64,000 nucleotides of DNA from Isoetes taiwanensis (taxonomy: Eukaryota > Streptophyta > Lycopodiopsida > Isoetales > Isoetaceae): contig JAJEKV010000040.1 of the NCBI GenBank assembly GCA_021234155.1, positions 4,179,229 through 4,243,228 of the forward strand, in the 5' to 3' direction. Made by a program: the position numbers and the translations under genes. Positions 34,757 to 43,612 of this stretch are shown here, in pieces; the first letter of the stretch is position 1, and each line of letters begins with the position of its first letter. Below the pieces are notes generated by a model. The model worked only from the letters and a program-made list of their open reading frames with translations, did not search any database and was not told where the DNA came from.

Positions 34757-36116
34757 TCCTGCAAGAATCCGCATTCATAGCCGTCTTTGCACAAAATCAT
34801 ACCACATGGGCTCTGTGGCACTTACCGTGGCCTTTCCGACCCATCTTCTCTTATATCTTGCATCACCCGAGCTCGACGATTTCGTGGAAACAAGTGCCTC
34901 TTCTTAAAGACAAAAATATTGGGGAAGCGCCAAATCCAAAGCTAACATTATCTCGGAGCTATCCCGATCAACAAACACCATTTTCAAGCTAAGCCGAAAT
35001 CTTCCTATATAGGATTCTACGAAAGGGGTGCAATTTTGGTGTGAAAGCCTGCCAGCAAGCTCAAGTCCAAGAGGAAGGTGAGGGCGCTCGGGGGATGGGA
35101 GCTAGAAGCTTTCACCGCGGGCGTACATCCGCTAAGGGAGGAAAAGGGGACGGCTTAGTGGAAGGGAAACATCTCACGAATCGGCTATGGAGTTTTGGAG
35201 CTCGAGGCGGACCGGATTGGCTGGGTGGAGCGCCCGGTATGTATATGGAGGAAATGGAGAAAATTTTTGGCCACTTCTGACAAAACCCCCAATTTTTTCA
35301 ATTCGCATGCAGGCGGTTATTCCAATTCTAATTCCACCTGAGGAAAGGGGGGCTCATAAGACCGATCGATGCATTGTGAGGTGTCCGAGACACCCTGTAA
35401 TGATTAGCAAAACAAAGGGCGATCCGCCTGGCTTGTGGCATAGTTGAGTAGGAAAAAACCCCTGTGCAAGAAGGAGAAATGGTAAGAAGGAAGAAATGGG
35501 CAGAGAGAGAGAGAGTACTTCAATATTTGACGTTGGCTTAGAGAGAGGAGGTGGAGGTGGAACTCCGTTGGGAGGCGGTTATTCCAATTCTCAATCACTA
35601 GTGGAGAAGAGAACAATGAGGGATTTATAAGTTTCCAATTCTCGACTCACTAGTCGAGAAGAGGAGAATGGTTTATATTTTTTTTTATTGGTTATTTATT
35701 TAATTAAATTATTTTATAAATTAATTAAATTAATTATTAATTATATTTTGATAATATGTATTTTTAATCTCAATGGATACGTTCCCTTTATTATTTTGGC
35801 TTTCCCCTCCCCCCTTCTCTCCCTTCTTGCCCCTTGCCCCTGCCCCCCTTCCCCTTCCCCCCTTGCCCCTTCCCCTTGCCCCTTGCCTCCCTTGCCCCTT
35901 CTTCTCCCTTGCCCCTTCCCTTGCCCCTCTTCTCCCCTTTTTCTCACTCCCCGCCTTCCCCCTTCCCCCCTTTCGATCTCACCTCGCCAACTTTTCTCAA
36001 CTATTTATTTGGAAATTCTGTAAGAAAATATTATGAACCAGTCCTTGTTATATGATGTGAAATTCTGATGTCAATATGAGTCCCATTTTCAGTCCGAGTC
36101 CCAAAATTCAAGATTT
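34757..36116 (-). pseudogene. Right arm of the 18.5-kb element: broken copy of the carried gene and its upstream region
   Basis: Read on the minus strand this arm is collinear with 40778 to about 42205 of the small element: subterminal sequence, C/G-rich tract, the TTCTCGACTAGTGAGTCGAG-type palindrome, a CT-rich stretch, and the start of the carried ORF. In this copy the ORF is broken by several indels (compare 35180-34757 with the open frame at 41813-42403). It joins the piece at 21719-21812 across gypsy 2. Confidence 0.75.
35795..35990. repeat. Low-complexity CCCTTGCCCC tract (G-rich on the minus strand)
   Basis: About 195 bp of CCCCTT/CCTTGCCCC words. Its inverted partner is at 40920-41140. 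The G-rich strand has dozens of runs of three or more G and is a strong candidate for G-quadruplex formation. Apparent proline-rich ORFs here are artefacts of composition. Confidence 0.85.
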
Positions 36117-36145
36117 GTCCCACTTTAATTAAATACGACTTAAAA

Positions 36146-37430
36146 GGATCGATCAAAAAAATTGTTTGCTATAATTGCAATGAGGAAGGGCATGTTAAGA
36201 ACAATTGCCCAAAATTAAAGAGGGATTTCAGCTGCTATAATTGTGGAGGCAGGGGTCATTTGGCTGCTAAATGCCCTACCCCAAAGGATTACAAAGGGAA
36301 AAGCAATGCTGGGAGGAAAAGACACAAGAGGGAAAGGAGGAAGAAAACCAGCTAGAACCTTTATTGCCAAAGAGCATGAACAAGAAGAAAAAGAGTGCAC
36401 TGAAGATGAGGAAGAGGTAAGTGGTAAATTTGCCATACTTGATGAAAAGATTGCTAACAAAAATTCTCATTCTCTTGTAGTTGATAGTGGAGCTGAAAGA
36501 TCAGTAGTGCAAACTACTGATCTTCTCAAGAAAATCTCCAAAAATCATACAAGAAGTATGCAAGTAGGGAATGGAGCATTGCAAACCATTGAAGGAAGAG
36601 GATTGTTGCAGCTATTAGATCTAGAAGGGAATATAGTTGATATTGAAAATGATTTATGCGTGCCTAGCATAATTAAAAATCTGATTTCAGTTAGTCAATT
36701 AGTAGATCTTGGCTATAGAGTCAATTTTGACTCACAAGGATGTAATATCTTTATGGGAAATGAAAAAACGTTTGTTGCAAAACGTGTTGGGAACCTCTTT
36801 CAGTTGGATAATTCAGTTTACAATGAAATAAATGTTGTGAGTACTTCAGATTTTAAGTTATGGCACAGCAGGTTAGCTCATACTCACTTTGACAACATTA
36901 AGGGCTTAGCCAAGAGAGGCTGGATTGAATGCAATAGTGCAGATTCAGGGAATCTAATTTGTGAAGGATGTGCATTGGGAAAATTAAACAGGCTACCATT
37001 TAAAAGGAGTAAGAAACGAGCTGGAGAAATATTAGAACTTGTACACACTGATTTGTGTGGGCCATTGAATATGAAAGGGAAAACAAACAAAAGGTACTTT
37101 ATATCCTTTATAGATGACCGTTTTAGAAAATGTAAATGCTACTGCTTGGAGAGGAAATCACAAGCACTGCATGCATTCAAGCATTTTGTAACAGAAATGG
37201 AAAGACAAACTGGAAAAAAGGTAAAGTGCATTCGATCAGATAGGGGTGGAGAATACTTGTCTACCAAATTCAAGCTTTTTTGCATTGCTAATGGGATTAA
37301 AAGGCAATTGACTTGTAGGTACAGTCCTCAGCAAAATGGTGTTGCAGAAAGAAGAAACATGACATTAATGGGTGCTGTCAGATCAATGATTAAAGCACGT
37401 GGTCTACCCAATTATGGTAGGAAGCATTGA
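36146..37430 (+). pseudogene. Copia Gag zinc knuckles, protease, integrase
   Basis: After the nested element the gag resumes with two CCHC knuckles, CYNCNEEGHVKNNC (about 36167) and CYNCGGRGHLAAKC (about 36230). The frame is displaced by one base relative to the part before 17653, next to a run of A. Then, in the frame 36243-37430: protease with LVVDSGAERSVV, GAG-pre-integrase with LWHSRLAHTHFDNIKGL and CEGCALGK, and the integrase core with HTDLCGPL, SFIDDRFR, CIRSDRGGEY and SPQQNGVAERRN. Catalytic Asp and Glu are visible. Integrase is cut by a frameshift with a TAG near 37425. Confidence 0.9.
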
Positions 37431-38455
37431 AGACGGATGTGACCATACAAAATAGGCTGCCATCTTCAAGCCTACAAGGTAATATCCCTGAACTAGTGTG
37501 GTCAAGTAACAGAACTAGTCTAGATTATGACATGTTTACGGTGTATGGATGCTTGGCATACACACATATTCCTTCAGAGCTGAGAAAAAAGCTAGACGAC
37601 AAGGCTGAAATAGGCTTCCTAGTAGGATATGATGAAGAAAGTAAAGGATTCAGAATTTTTGTTCCAAGTTCAAAGTCAGTAATTGTCAGCAGAGATGTAT
37701 TATTTGATGAAAATCTTGTTTACAAAGACAGACAACACAAGAAAACAGTTGAATAAAACAGGAACAAAATTGTAGAATCTTGTGAAAAACCAATGGATGC
37801 TATTTTAGATAGTGATGATGATGGAAAAGAAACTGCAAAACATACAGAGAATACATCAGATATAGACAAGAATCAACAAGGAAATAACATTGAAGAAGCA
37901 GGTGTTAAAGGCAAAAGGAGAATACAAGTTGAAAAGTTATTAGAGGAAGCAAACGTAGACAAGGATGCTTATGGAAGAAATGAGACAGGGAGAAGTAAAA
38001 GGCTTGAAGCCTTGGAGCATGATTATGATCAGATTATGGCTTTAGTAGCAGATGCAAATATACCAAGGACAGTAGATGAGGCACTGAGTTGTCCAGACAA
38101 AGCCAAGTGGGAAGAAGCCATGGAAGATGAACTTTTATCATTCAATGAGACTGAAACTTATGAACTTGTTGATTACCCTGCAGATCATAATGTAATTGGG
38201 AGTAAGTGGATATTCAAAATCAAAGAAGGTGTGGATGGCTCAAAAAAATACAAAGCTCGTCTTGTTGCACAAGGATTTACACAAAAGAAGGGGAAAGACT
38301 TTGAGGAAACTTACTCTCCCATTGTAAAACTCACAAGTATAAGAGTACCCTTGGGTCTAGCAAATGCCTTAAATTTAGAATTACATCACATGGATGTAAA
38401 AACAGCTTTTCTGAATGCAAAGTTGGATGAAAATGAAGCAGGCCCCAGGATATGA
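37427..38455 (+). pseudogene. Copia integrase tail and N-terminal RT
   Basis: Frame 37427-37756 has the copia integrase C-terminal signature (YGCLAYTHIP and KAEIGFLVGYDEESKGFRI). After a stop at 37756 the frame 37793-38455 has an acidic spacer, then the RT start: WEEAMEDELLSF, SKWIFKIKEG, KARLVAQGFTQKKGKDFEETYSPI and HHMDVKTAFLNA. A small deletion near 38440 removes the expected residues before PGYEKG and shifts frame. Confidence 0.88.
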
Positions 38456-39592
38456 AAAGGGTACAAATAAGGTCTGGAGATTGAATAGGGCAGTCTATGG
38501 GCTGAAACAAGCTCCAAGGGAATGGTACTTGTGTATAAATAATTATCTCAGAGAACAGGGGTTTGAAAAAATGCAAAATGATGGGAACATATATAGGTAC
38601 AAGGTTGATAATAATTACTGTATTATAGCCTTGTATATTGATGACTATGTCATGATAGCCAATGACTCAAAAATTCTGAACTTGTGCAAGAATATTCTAA
38701 AGGCCAGATATAAGATGACAGATTTGGGAGAATTAAAGCATTTTTGGGGAATTGAAGTCACAAGGGATAGACAAGAAGGCTGGTTGAAGTTAACTCAAAG
38801 TAGACACTTTGAAAATATGTTAAACAGGTTTAATTTAACAGATGCTCATGAGATTAAAACACCAATAGTTCCTCGACATAGGTTGACAGAAGAAAAGGAA
38901 AGGACAGACAAAGAAATAAAGGAAATGGAAAAGATACCCTATAGAGAACTAGTTGGATGTTTGCTGTATTTAGCAAACAATAGCAGACCTGGCATTTCAT
39001 ATGTTGTTAACATTCTGAGCAGCAAATGTAATAGTCCATCCAAGGAACATTGGTTGGCAGGAAAAAGGGTTTTGAAATATCTCAAAGGTACAGCAAATCA
39101 AGGGATAACATTTGATTCGAAGGATCTCAATATTTATGCTTATAGTGATGCAGATTGAGGTGGTGACTTGGCATCAGGAAATAAACATCTGGTTATGTGG
39201 TTTATCTTGCAGGAGGAGCTATTAATTGGAAGTGCAAAAAACAAAGTGCAATAGCAATGTCATCAGCTGAAGCTGAATATGCAGCTTCCTCACTGGTAGC
39301 AAGAGAAATTGCATGGCTAAGAAGATTACTGGAAGAATTAGATTGCAAACAGATGGAGCCAACAGAAATATTTACTGATAGCCAAAGCTGCATTGCCATT
39401 GCAAAGAATCCCATTGATCATGAGAGGACCAAGCATATTGAACTAAATATGCATTTTGTTAGAGATCTGGTCTCAAATTATCGTATTAAATTGGTATATG
39501 TGAATACCTCTAGTCAAATAGCAGACGTGTTTACAAAAGCCCTGCCAGAAAGCAAATTTGTGCGATTCAGAAATGCACTTAAGGTTTTGTAA
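38415..39592 (+). pseudogene. Copia RT C-terminal part and RNase H
   Basis: Frame 38415-39158 continues RT: NRAVYGLKQAPREWY, then the catalytic box ALYIDDYVMIA (YxDD, YIDD), LGELKHFWGIEV and YRELVGCLLYLANNSRP. It ends at a TGA in the RNase H motif YSDAD, where a Trp codon is usual. Frame 39197-39592 completes RNase H with KKQSAIAMSSAEAEYAA, FTDSQSCIAIAKNP and KHIELNMHFVRD. The stop and a frameshift separate the two. Confidence 0.9.
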
Positions 39593-39935
39593 ATGTGAAA
39601 TGAAGGAGGAATTCAAATTTATGGATTATTGCTTAATGTGAAAAACAGGCTAAGGTATGATAGTGCAGTTCAGACATGCACTGGATTTTAAATGTGATGG
39701 TGCAGTTCAGACATGCACCAGAAAGTTGCTGTGAATTATGCAACCTAGGCTAAAAGCCTCATTGAATAAATTTACATTGCTCAGACATGCTCAGTATGTT
39801 TGCTAAGAACTATGTTGCTCAGGTTTAAAATCTTATTCTGTAAAATGATGCAGTTCAGACATGCACTTTGAATTTACTGCTGGTCACATAATGCACTTGA
39901 AGTAAAGAGTATGAAATTATGCAATAAAGGAGGAA
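39593..39935 (+). repeat. Copia 3' untranslated region with repeated GTGCAGTTCAGACATGCAC
   Basis: The 19-base word GTGCAGTTCAGACATGCAC occurs at 39663-39681 and 39700-39718, with variants near 39778 (GCTCAGACATGCTCAG) and 39847-39866. Its ends GTGCA and TGCAC are complementary, so each can form a small hairpin. The stretch ends in the purine tract AAAGGAGGAA beside the 3' LTR. Confidence 0.75.
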
Positions 39936-40579
39936 TGTTGGAGTTTATTATTGCATAATTTGTGCAGACAAATTGTATTAGACAAGAAAACCTAGTACCT
40001 CAGATGCTCAGTTCAGACTTATAGGGTTAAACAGTGGTTGCACAACAGAGATGAAGCATTAGGGTGACATTGGCTTGTAAACCTAAAGGTTCAATGGTAG
40101 GTTACAATAAGGAACCTTATTTTCAATGGTCAAGTTAAACCATTGAAATATTCGAGCAAGGGGCAAAGGTTAAAATTACTAAAGTTATATTAATGAGGTG
40201 GACGCGAATTTGGAGGCAAAAGAAAATCAAATTGGAAACTACTGATACAAGCCCGTGCCGATCTGCAAATTTCGCTGCTGAACCGTCGAAGCATGGGATA
40301 AAATTGAGTGTTGATGACAGTATTGAACATGGCCGGATAAGGGAACTGATCGATCGACATTGGAAGCAATTGTTTGATCGGGATTAAAGCAAGTAAAGGT
40401 TACCTTAGCATTGCTACAATGATACAAGTATGATGTGAATTATTTCACTAATATACTCACATTGGTCTTCATTGCCTTTATGTACAAACTTTGAACAATA
40501 GCCATTGAATAAGTTAACCATTGGATAATTCTAAGGTTTTGTTGATCTAAAGTATTGAATTTGTGCTCTAATATTAACA
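39936..40579 (+). repeat. 3' LTR of the copia element
   Basis: Starts TGTTGGAG and ends ATTAACA. It matches the 5' LTR except for the extra LINE-like tail there and a few small differences (for example, AGATGCTCAGTTCAGACTT here is shorter in the 5' copy). It is followed by the target duplication TGTCT (40580-40584). Confidence 0.9.
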
Positions 40580-40584
40580 TGTCT

Positions 40585-40748
40585 TGCAATAAATGCCTTC
40601 TCAAAGTGCATACATGTATTCAGCTAAAGGATACACTTGCATCAACTGCAATAGAGAAAGAAAGGATGGCAATCATGGAGCAATTTGCAGATCATCAAAT
40701 CATGCAGACAACTATGTTGGCAGTGGAGAACATTTTCCTAGATGTAGC
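40585..40748 (+). pseudogene. DUF7869-like gene remnant, part 2 (between the two insertions)
   Basis: Translates as CNKCLLKVHTCIQLKDTLAS followed by a charged helix with MEQFADHQIMQ. This resembles the zinc-like CxKC segment and following helix that precede DUF7869 in plant proteins. The next part lies after the small inverted-terminus element, from 42541. Confidence 0.5.
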
Positions 40749-40919
40749 CTGAAAGTCGTATTTAATTAAAGTGGGACAAATCTTGAATTTTGGGACTCGG
40801 ACTGAAAATGGGACTCATATTGACATCAAAATTTCACATCATATAACAAGGACTGGTTCATAATATTTTCTTACAGAATTTCCAAATAAATAGTTGAGAA
40901 AGTTGAGCGAGGTGAGATC

Positions 40920-41140
40920 GAAGGGGAGGGAAGGGGGAAGGGGAAGACGGGAGTGAGAAAGGGGGAGAAGAGGGGCAAGGGAGAAGAGGGGCAAGGGAAA
41001 GGGGGCAAGGGGAGAAGAAGGGGGCAAGGGGGAAGGGGGGAAGGGGCAAGAGGGGAAGGGGCAAGGGGGGGGGGCAAGGGAGAAGAAGGGGCAAGGGGGA
41101 AAGGGGAGAGTGGGGAAGGGGGGAGGGGAAAGCCAAAATA
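40920..41140. repeat. G-rich low-complexity tract (GGGGCAAGGGG words)
   Basis: About 220 bp dominated by GGGGAAGGGG and GGGGCAAGGGG. It is the inverted counterpart of 35795-35990. Dozens of G-runs make G-quadruplex formation on this strand likely in vitro. Confidence 0.88.
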
Positions 41141-41271
41141 ATAAAGGGAACGTATCCATTGAGATTAAAAATACATATTATCAAAATATAATTAATAATT
41201 AATTTAATTAATTTATAAAATAATTTAATTAAATAAATAACCAATAAAAAAAAATATAAACCATTCTCCTC

Positions 41272-41298
41272 TTCTCGACTAGTGAGTCGAGAATTGGA
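41272..41298. repeat. TTCTCGACTAGTGAGTCGAG palindrome
   Basis: A near-perfect palindrome of the TCTCGACT/AGTCGAGA type, in the small element. The inverted counterpart is at 35638-35664 in the 18.5-kb element. It is followed by AATTGG and, 60 bp later, by a second half-site. Confidence 0.75.
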
Positions 41299-41812
41299 AA
41301 ACATAAATCGCCTCATTGTTCTCTTCTCCACTAGTGAGTGAGAATTGGAATAACCGCCTCCCAACGGAGTTCCACCTCCACCTCCTCTCTCTAAGCCAAC
41401 GTCAAATATTGAAGTACTCTCTCTCTCTCTGCCCATTTCTTCCTTCTCACCGTTTCTCCTTCTTGCCTGGGATTTTTTTTCCTGCTCAACTATGCCACAA
41501 ACAGAGCAGATCTGCCCTTTGTTTTGCTAATCATTACCCGGAGTGTCTCAGACACCTCACAATGCATCGATCGGTCTTATGAGCGCCACCTTTCCTCCGT
41601 GGGTCGAGAATTGGAATAACCGGCTCTGTACAGAATTGAAAGAATTGCTGGGTTTTGTCCAGCAGCGCCAAAATATTTCTCCATTTCCTCCATATACATA
41701 CCCAGACGCTCCACCCCGCCAATCCGATCCGCCTCGAGCTCCAAAACTCCATAGCCAGTTCCGGCAGATGTTTCCCTTCCCACTAGCCGTCCCCTTTTCC
41801 TCCCCTTAGCAG

Positions 41813-42403
41813 ATGTCTGCCCACGGTGAAGCTTCTAGCTCCCATCCCCGGAAGCGGCCTCACCTTCCCTTGGACTTGAGCTTGCGCTTGGGCGACTTTC
41901 ACACCAAAAGATTGCACCCCCTTTCTGTCGAATCCTGTAAGGAAGATTTTCGGCTTAGCTTCGAAAATGGTGTTGTTGATCGGGATAGCTCCGGTAATGT
42001 TAGCTTTGGATTTGCGCTTCCCCAATATTTCTGTGCTGAAGAGAAGAGGCATTTTGTTTCTCGCAAACCGTCGAGCTCGGTGATGCAAGATATAAGAGAA
42101 GATGGGTCGGAAAAGGCCAGCGAAGTGCTTCAGCAGAGCCCATGTGGTATGATTTTGTGCAAAGACGCTATGAATCTGGATTCTTGCAGCGGAACTCACC
42201 AGTCTAAATCCAGCACTCAGGGCGATGTAGAATGTACTAGTCGAGACTGGATTTCTGCTCCACCGCCTCTGCAGCACGAATGCTCCATTACCTCCCATTC
42301 CAAATCGCCTTTTTCTTCAGGATTTCTTGTCATTTCAAGGGCGTTCTGCTCCATTGCGTCGATTTTGCTCTCAAATCCCGACCGAGATCTTCCGACAGCA
42401 TAA
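41813..42403 (+). CDS. Carried ORF of the small inverted-terminus element, EAR-like motif, unknown function
   Basis: An ORF of 196 codons beginning MSAHGEASSS. Near the N-terminus RKRPHLPLDLSLRLGDF contains an LxLxL-like stretch (LDLSLRL) that resembles the EAR repression motif of plant regulators. The rest is Ser-rich and without a known domain. In another frame, 42330-42500 reads as a Lys/Arg/Glu-rich segment (QQREALKRKNGGKDREQ) that ends at GTAAAT, a possible splice donor, so the ORF may be the first exon of a captured host gene with a frameshift near 42320. A broken copy lies in the 18.5-kb element. No TATA box is clear. The parent gene cannot be named. Confidence 0.5.
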   Translation: MSAHGEASSSHPRKRPHLPLDLSLRLGDFHTKRLHPLSVESCKEDFRLSFENGVVDRDSSGNVSFGFALPQYFCAEEKRHFVSRKPSSSVMQDIREDGSEKASEVLQQSPCGMILCKDAMNLDSCSGTHQSKSSTQGDVECTSRDWISAPPPLQHECSITSHSKSPFSSGFLVISRAFCSIASILLSNPDRDLPTA

Positions 42404-42540
42404 TCGGGGCCCCTTGCACAACAAAGGGAGGCGCTGAAACGAAAAAATGGGGGCAAAGACCGGGAACAACCGGGTAAGGGGTTGAGTTTGGATCGGAGGT
42501 AAATCTTGTTGGTCCCACTTTAATTAAATACGACTTCTGA

Positions 42541-43612
42541 TATATATTTGTGTCTGATTCATAACAAGATAGACCAACACAAGACTTTCTTGCCAAAGCT
42601 AGATCCTTTGCCTAAGCATTGTTGAAACACTTTTCAGATGAAAGTAAGCTTAGCAGATGTCTTGACACATAGACATGGCACAGACACCTATGGTTATTTG
42701 GTGCTTGATCTTTGGAAGGATGATCTGAATTTCCATGTGAGTTCGATATTCAAACACTAGAGAGAGGAACTATAGAAAGGAGGAGGCATTCTCCATCAGC
42801 CCCCATTTTTGATGCCTTGATGAATGATTAATCACTTACTTCAAATCAAAAGTGTCGAAAGAAAAAGGAGGACTTCGGATGAAATTTCCATACATGAAAA
42901 ACAACTGCCAGAGGAGCTATGTGTTCAGCTGGATAACTGTTGGAAAGAAAACAAGAATAAATGGATGTTTGGGGCAACGTCAAACTTGACAGTAGTAGGA
43001 GTCTTCAAGATTGTGAAGGTGGGGTTCATGATGGTTGGGCACACACATGATGATATAGATATATTCTTTTTTTTCTCTACTAAGCTCGAGAGAGAACGTG
43101 ATAAGTCTCCCAAAACTCATGGATGTGATCAAAAGCTGCATTCACCCTAACCCAATAGCATTAGTGGACGAGGTTGTAGAGTGGAAATCATTTGTAGAGG
43201 GATATTTGTTGAAAGGTAAGGATCCATTACAAGCCACTCAAAGCCACTATAGTTTAAGGTTTGGGTGAGAAATGGAATACCAATCATGCAGTATAAGTGG
43301 AGGCCAGGCAATAAGTTATGGGTGCTTGTGCAAGGCATCAAAATGTGGCAAATGGAGGCTAAAGATGAAGTTCTTCTTTCTACAGGTGAGCCAAAAACCA
43401 CTTCCTTCTTTCAAGAACATTAAAGACTCTAGCCAACTAGTGAAGGGCATATGGGTTATGTTGCAAGAGACATGTATAATATGATTTTAGGGGCTCTCGC
43501 TGCCCTACGTCACCCCCCATGTGAATATGCACCCAAACCAAAGGGGGTTCAAGGAGGAATTTTATTTTTAAGTGTGGAATGTAATGGTTTGTGTTATATC
43601 TAAATTTTTTTT
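42541..43612 (+). pseudogene. DUF7869-like gene remnant, part 3 (copy 1)
   Basis: The plus strand encodes, with frame changes: KVSLADVLTHRHGTDTYGYL near 42640, LPEELCVQLDNCWKENKNKW at about 42908-42967, then FKIVKVGFMMVGHTHDDIDI (43003-43062), and near 43290 YKWRPGNKLWVL. The words QLDNCxxENKN and VGHTHDDID are the hallmark of the DUF7869 domain, often found in multi-copy, transposon-like plant genes. Stops and a shift within the FFFFS run show it is not functional. Ancestrally it continued the parts at 15960-16092 and 40585-40748. Domain function is not established. Confidence 0.65.

Larger units (their letters stand above)
17654..36141. mobile_element. 18.5-kb element with 25-bp perfect terminal inverted repeats, carrying a nested gypsy element
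   Basis: The left terminus 17654-17678 starts AAGTCGTATTTAATT and is repeated inverted, without mismatch, at 36117-36141. The flanks are AAAA at 17650-17653 and 36142-36145, a 4-bp target duplication, although the A-rich site makes this less certain alone. It sits inside the copia gag. A second element at 40753-42536 has the same 25-bp ends and the duplication CTGA, which supports a true transposon family. Removing the nested gypsy element (about 12.9 kb) leaves about 5.5 kb: a left arm with a minisatellite, an assembly gap, and a right arm closely related to the small element. No transposase is recognisable, so this copy is probably non-autonomous. The superfamily is undetermined. Confidence 0.8.
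16093..40579 (+). mobile_element. Ty1/copia retrotransposon split by a nested 18.5-kb insertion
   Basis: LTRs at 16093-16907 and 39936-40579 share TGTTGGAG... starts and ...ATTAACA ends. The 5-bp target duplication TGTCT is at 16088-16092 and 40580-40584. A primer-binding site follows the 5' LTR and a purine tract (AAAGGAGGAA) precedes the 3' LTR. Gag starts at 16929. It stops at 17653 where the inverted-terminus element begins, and resumes at 36146 with two zinc knuckles. Protease, integrase, RT and RNase H follow in copia order, with several frameshifts and stops. Without the inner insertion the element would be about 6 kb, normal for copia. Confidence 0.93.
40753..42536. mobile_element. 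1.78-kb element with the same 25-bp terminal inverted repeats
   Basis: The left end 40753-40777 and right end 42512-42536 are perfect inverted copies and are identical to the ends of the 18.5-kb element. The target duplication CTGA lies at 40749-40752 and 42537-42540. Contents from left: subterminal sequence, a G-rich tract, the TCTCGACTAGTGAGTCGAGA palindrome, a CT-rich run, and a plus-strand ORF (41813-42403). No transposase is present, so it is a non-autonomous element that carries, or has captured, a gene segment, in the manner of Pack-type elements. Confidence 0.85.

Noticed and set aside
35688-36055. Proline-rich membrane-like proteins
   Set aside because: They are translations of the CCCTTGCCCC low-complexity tract. 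The same applies to the minus-strand frames at 40839-41436.
41783-42298. Minus-strand frame of 171 codons in the small element
   Set aside because: Antisense to the carried ORF. Its counterpart at 34687-34992 exists only because the DNA is duplicated, so it gives no independent support for coding.
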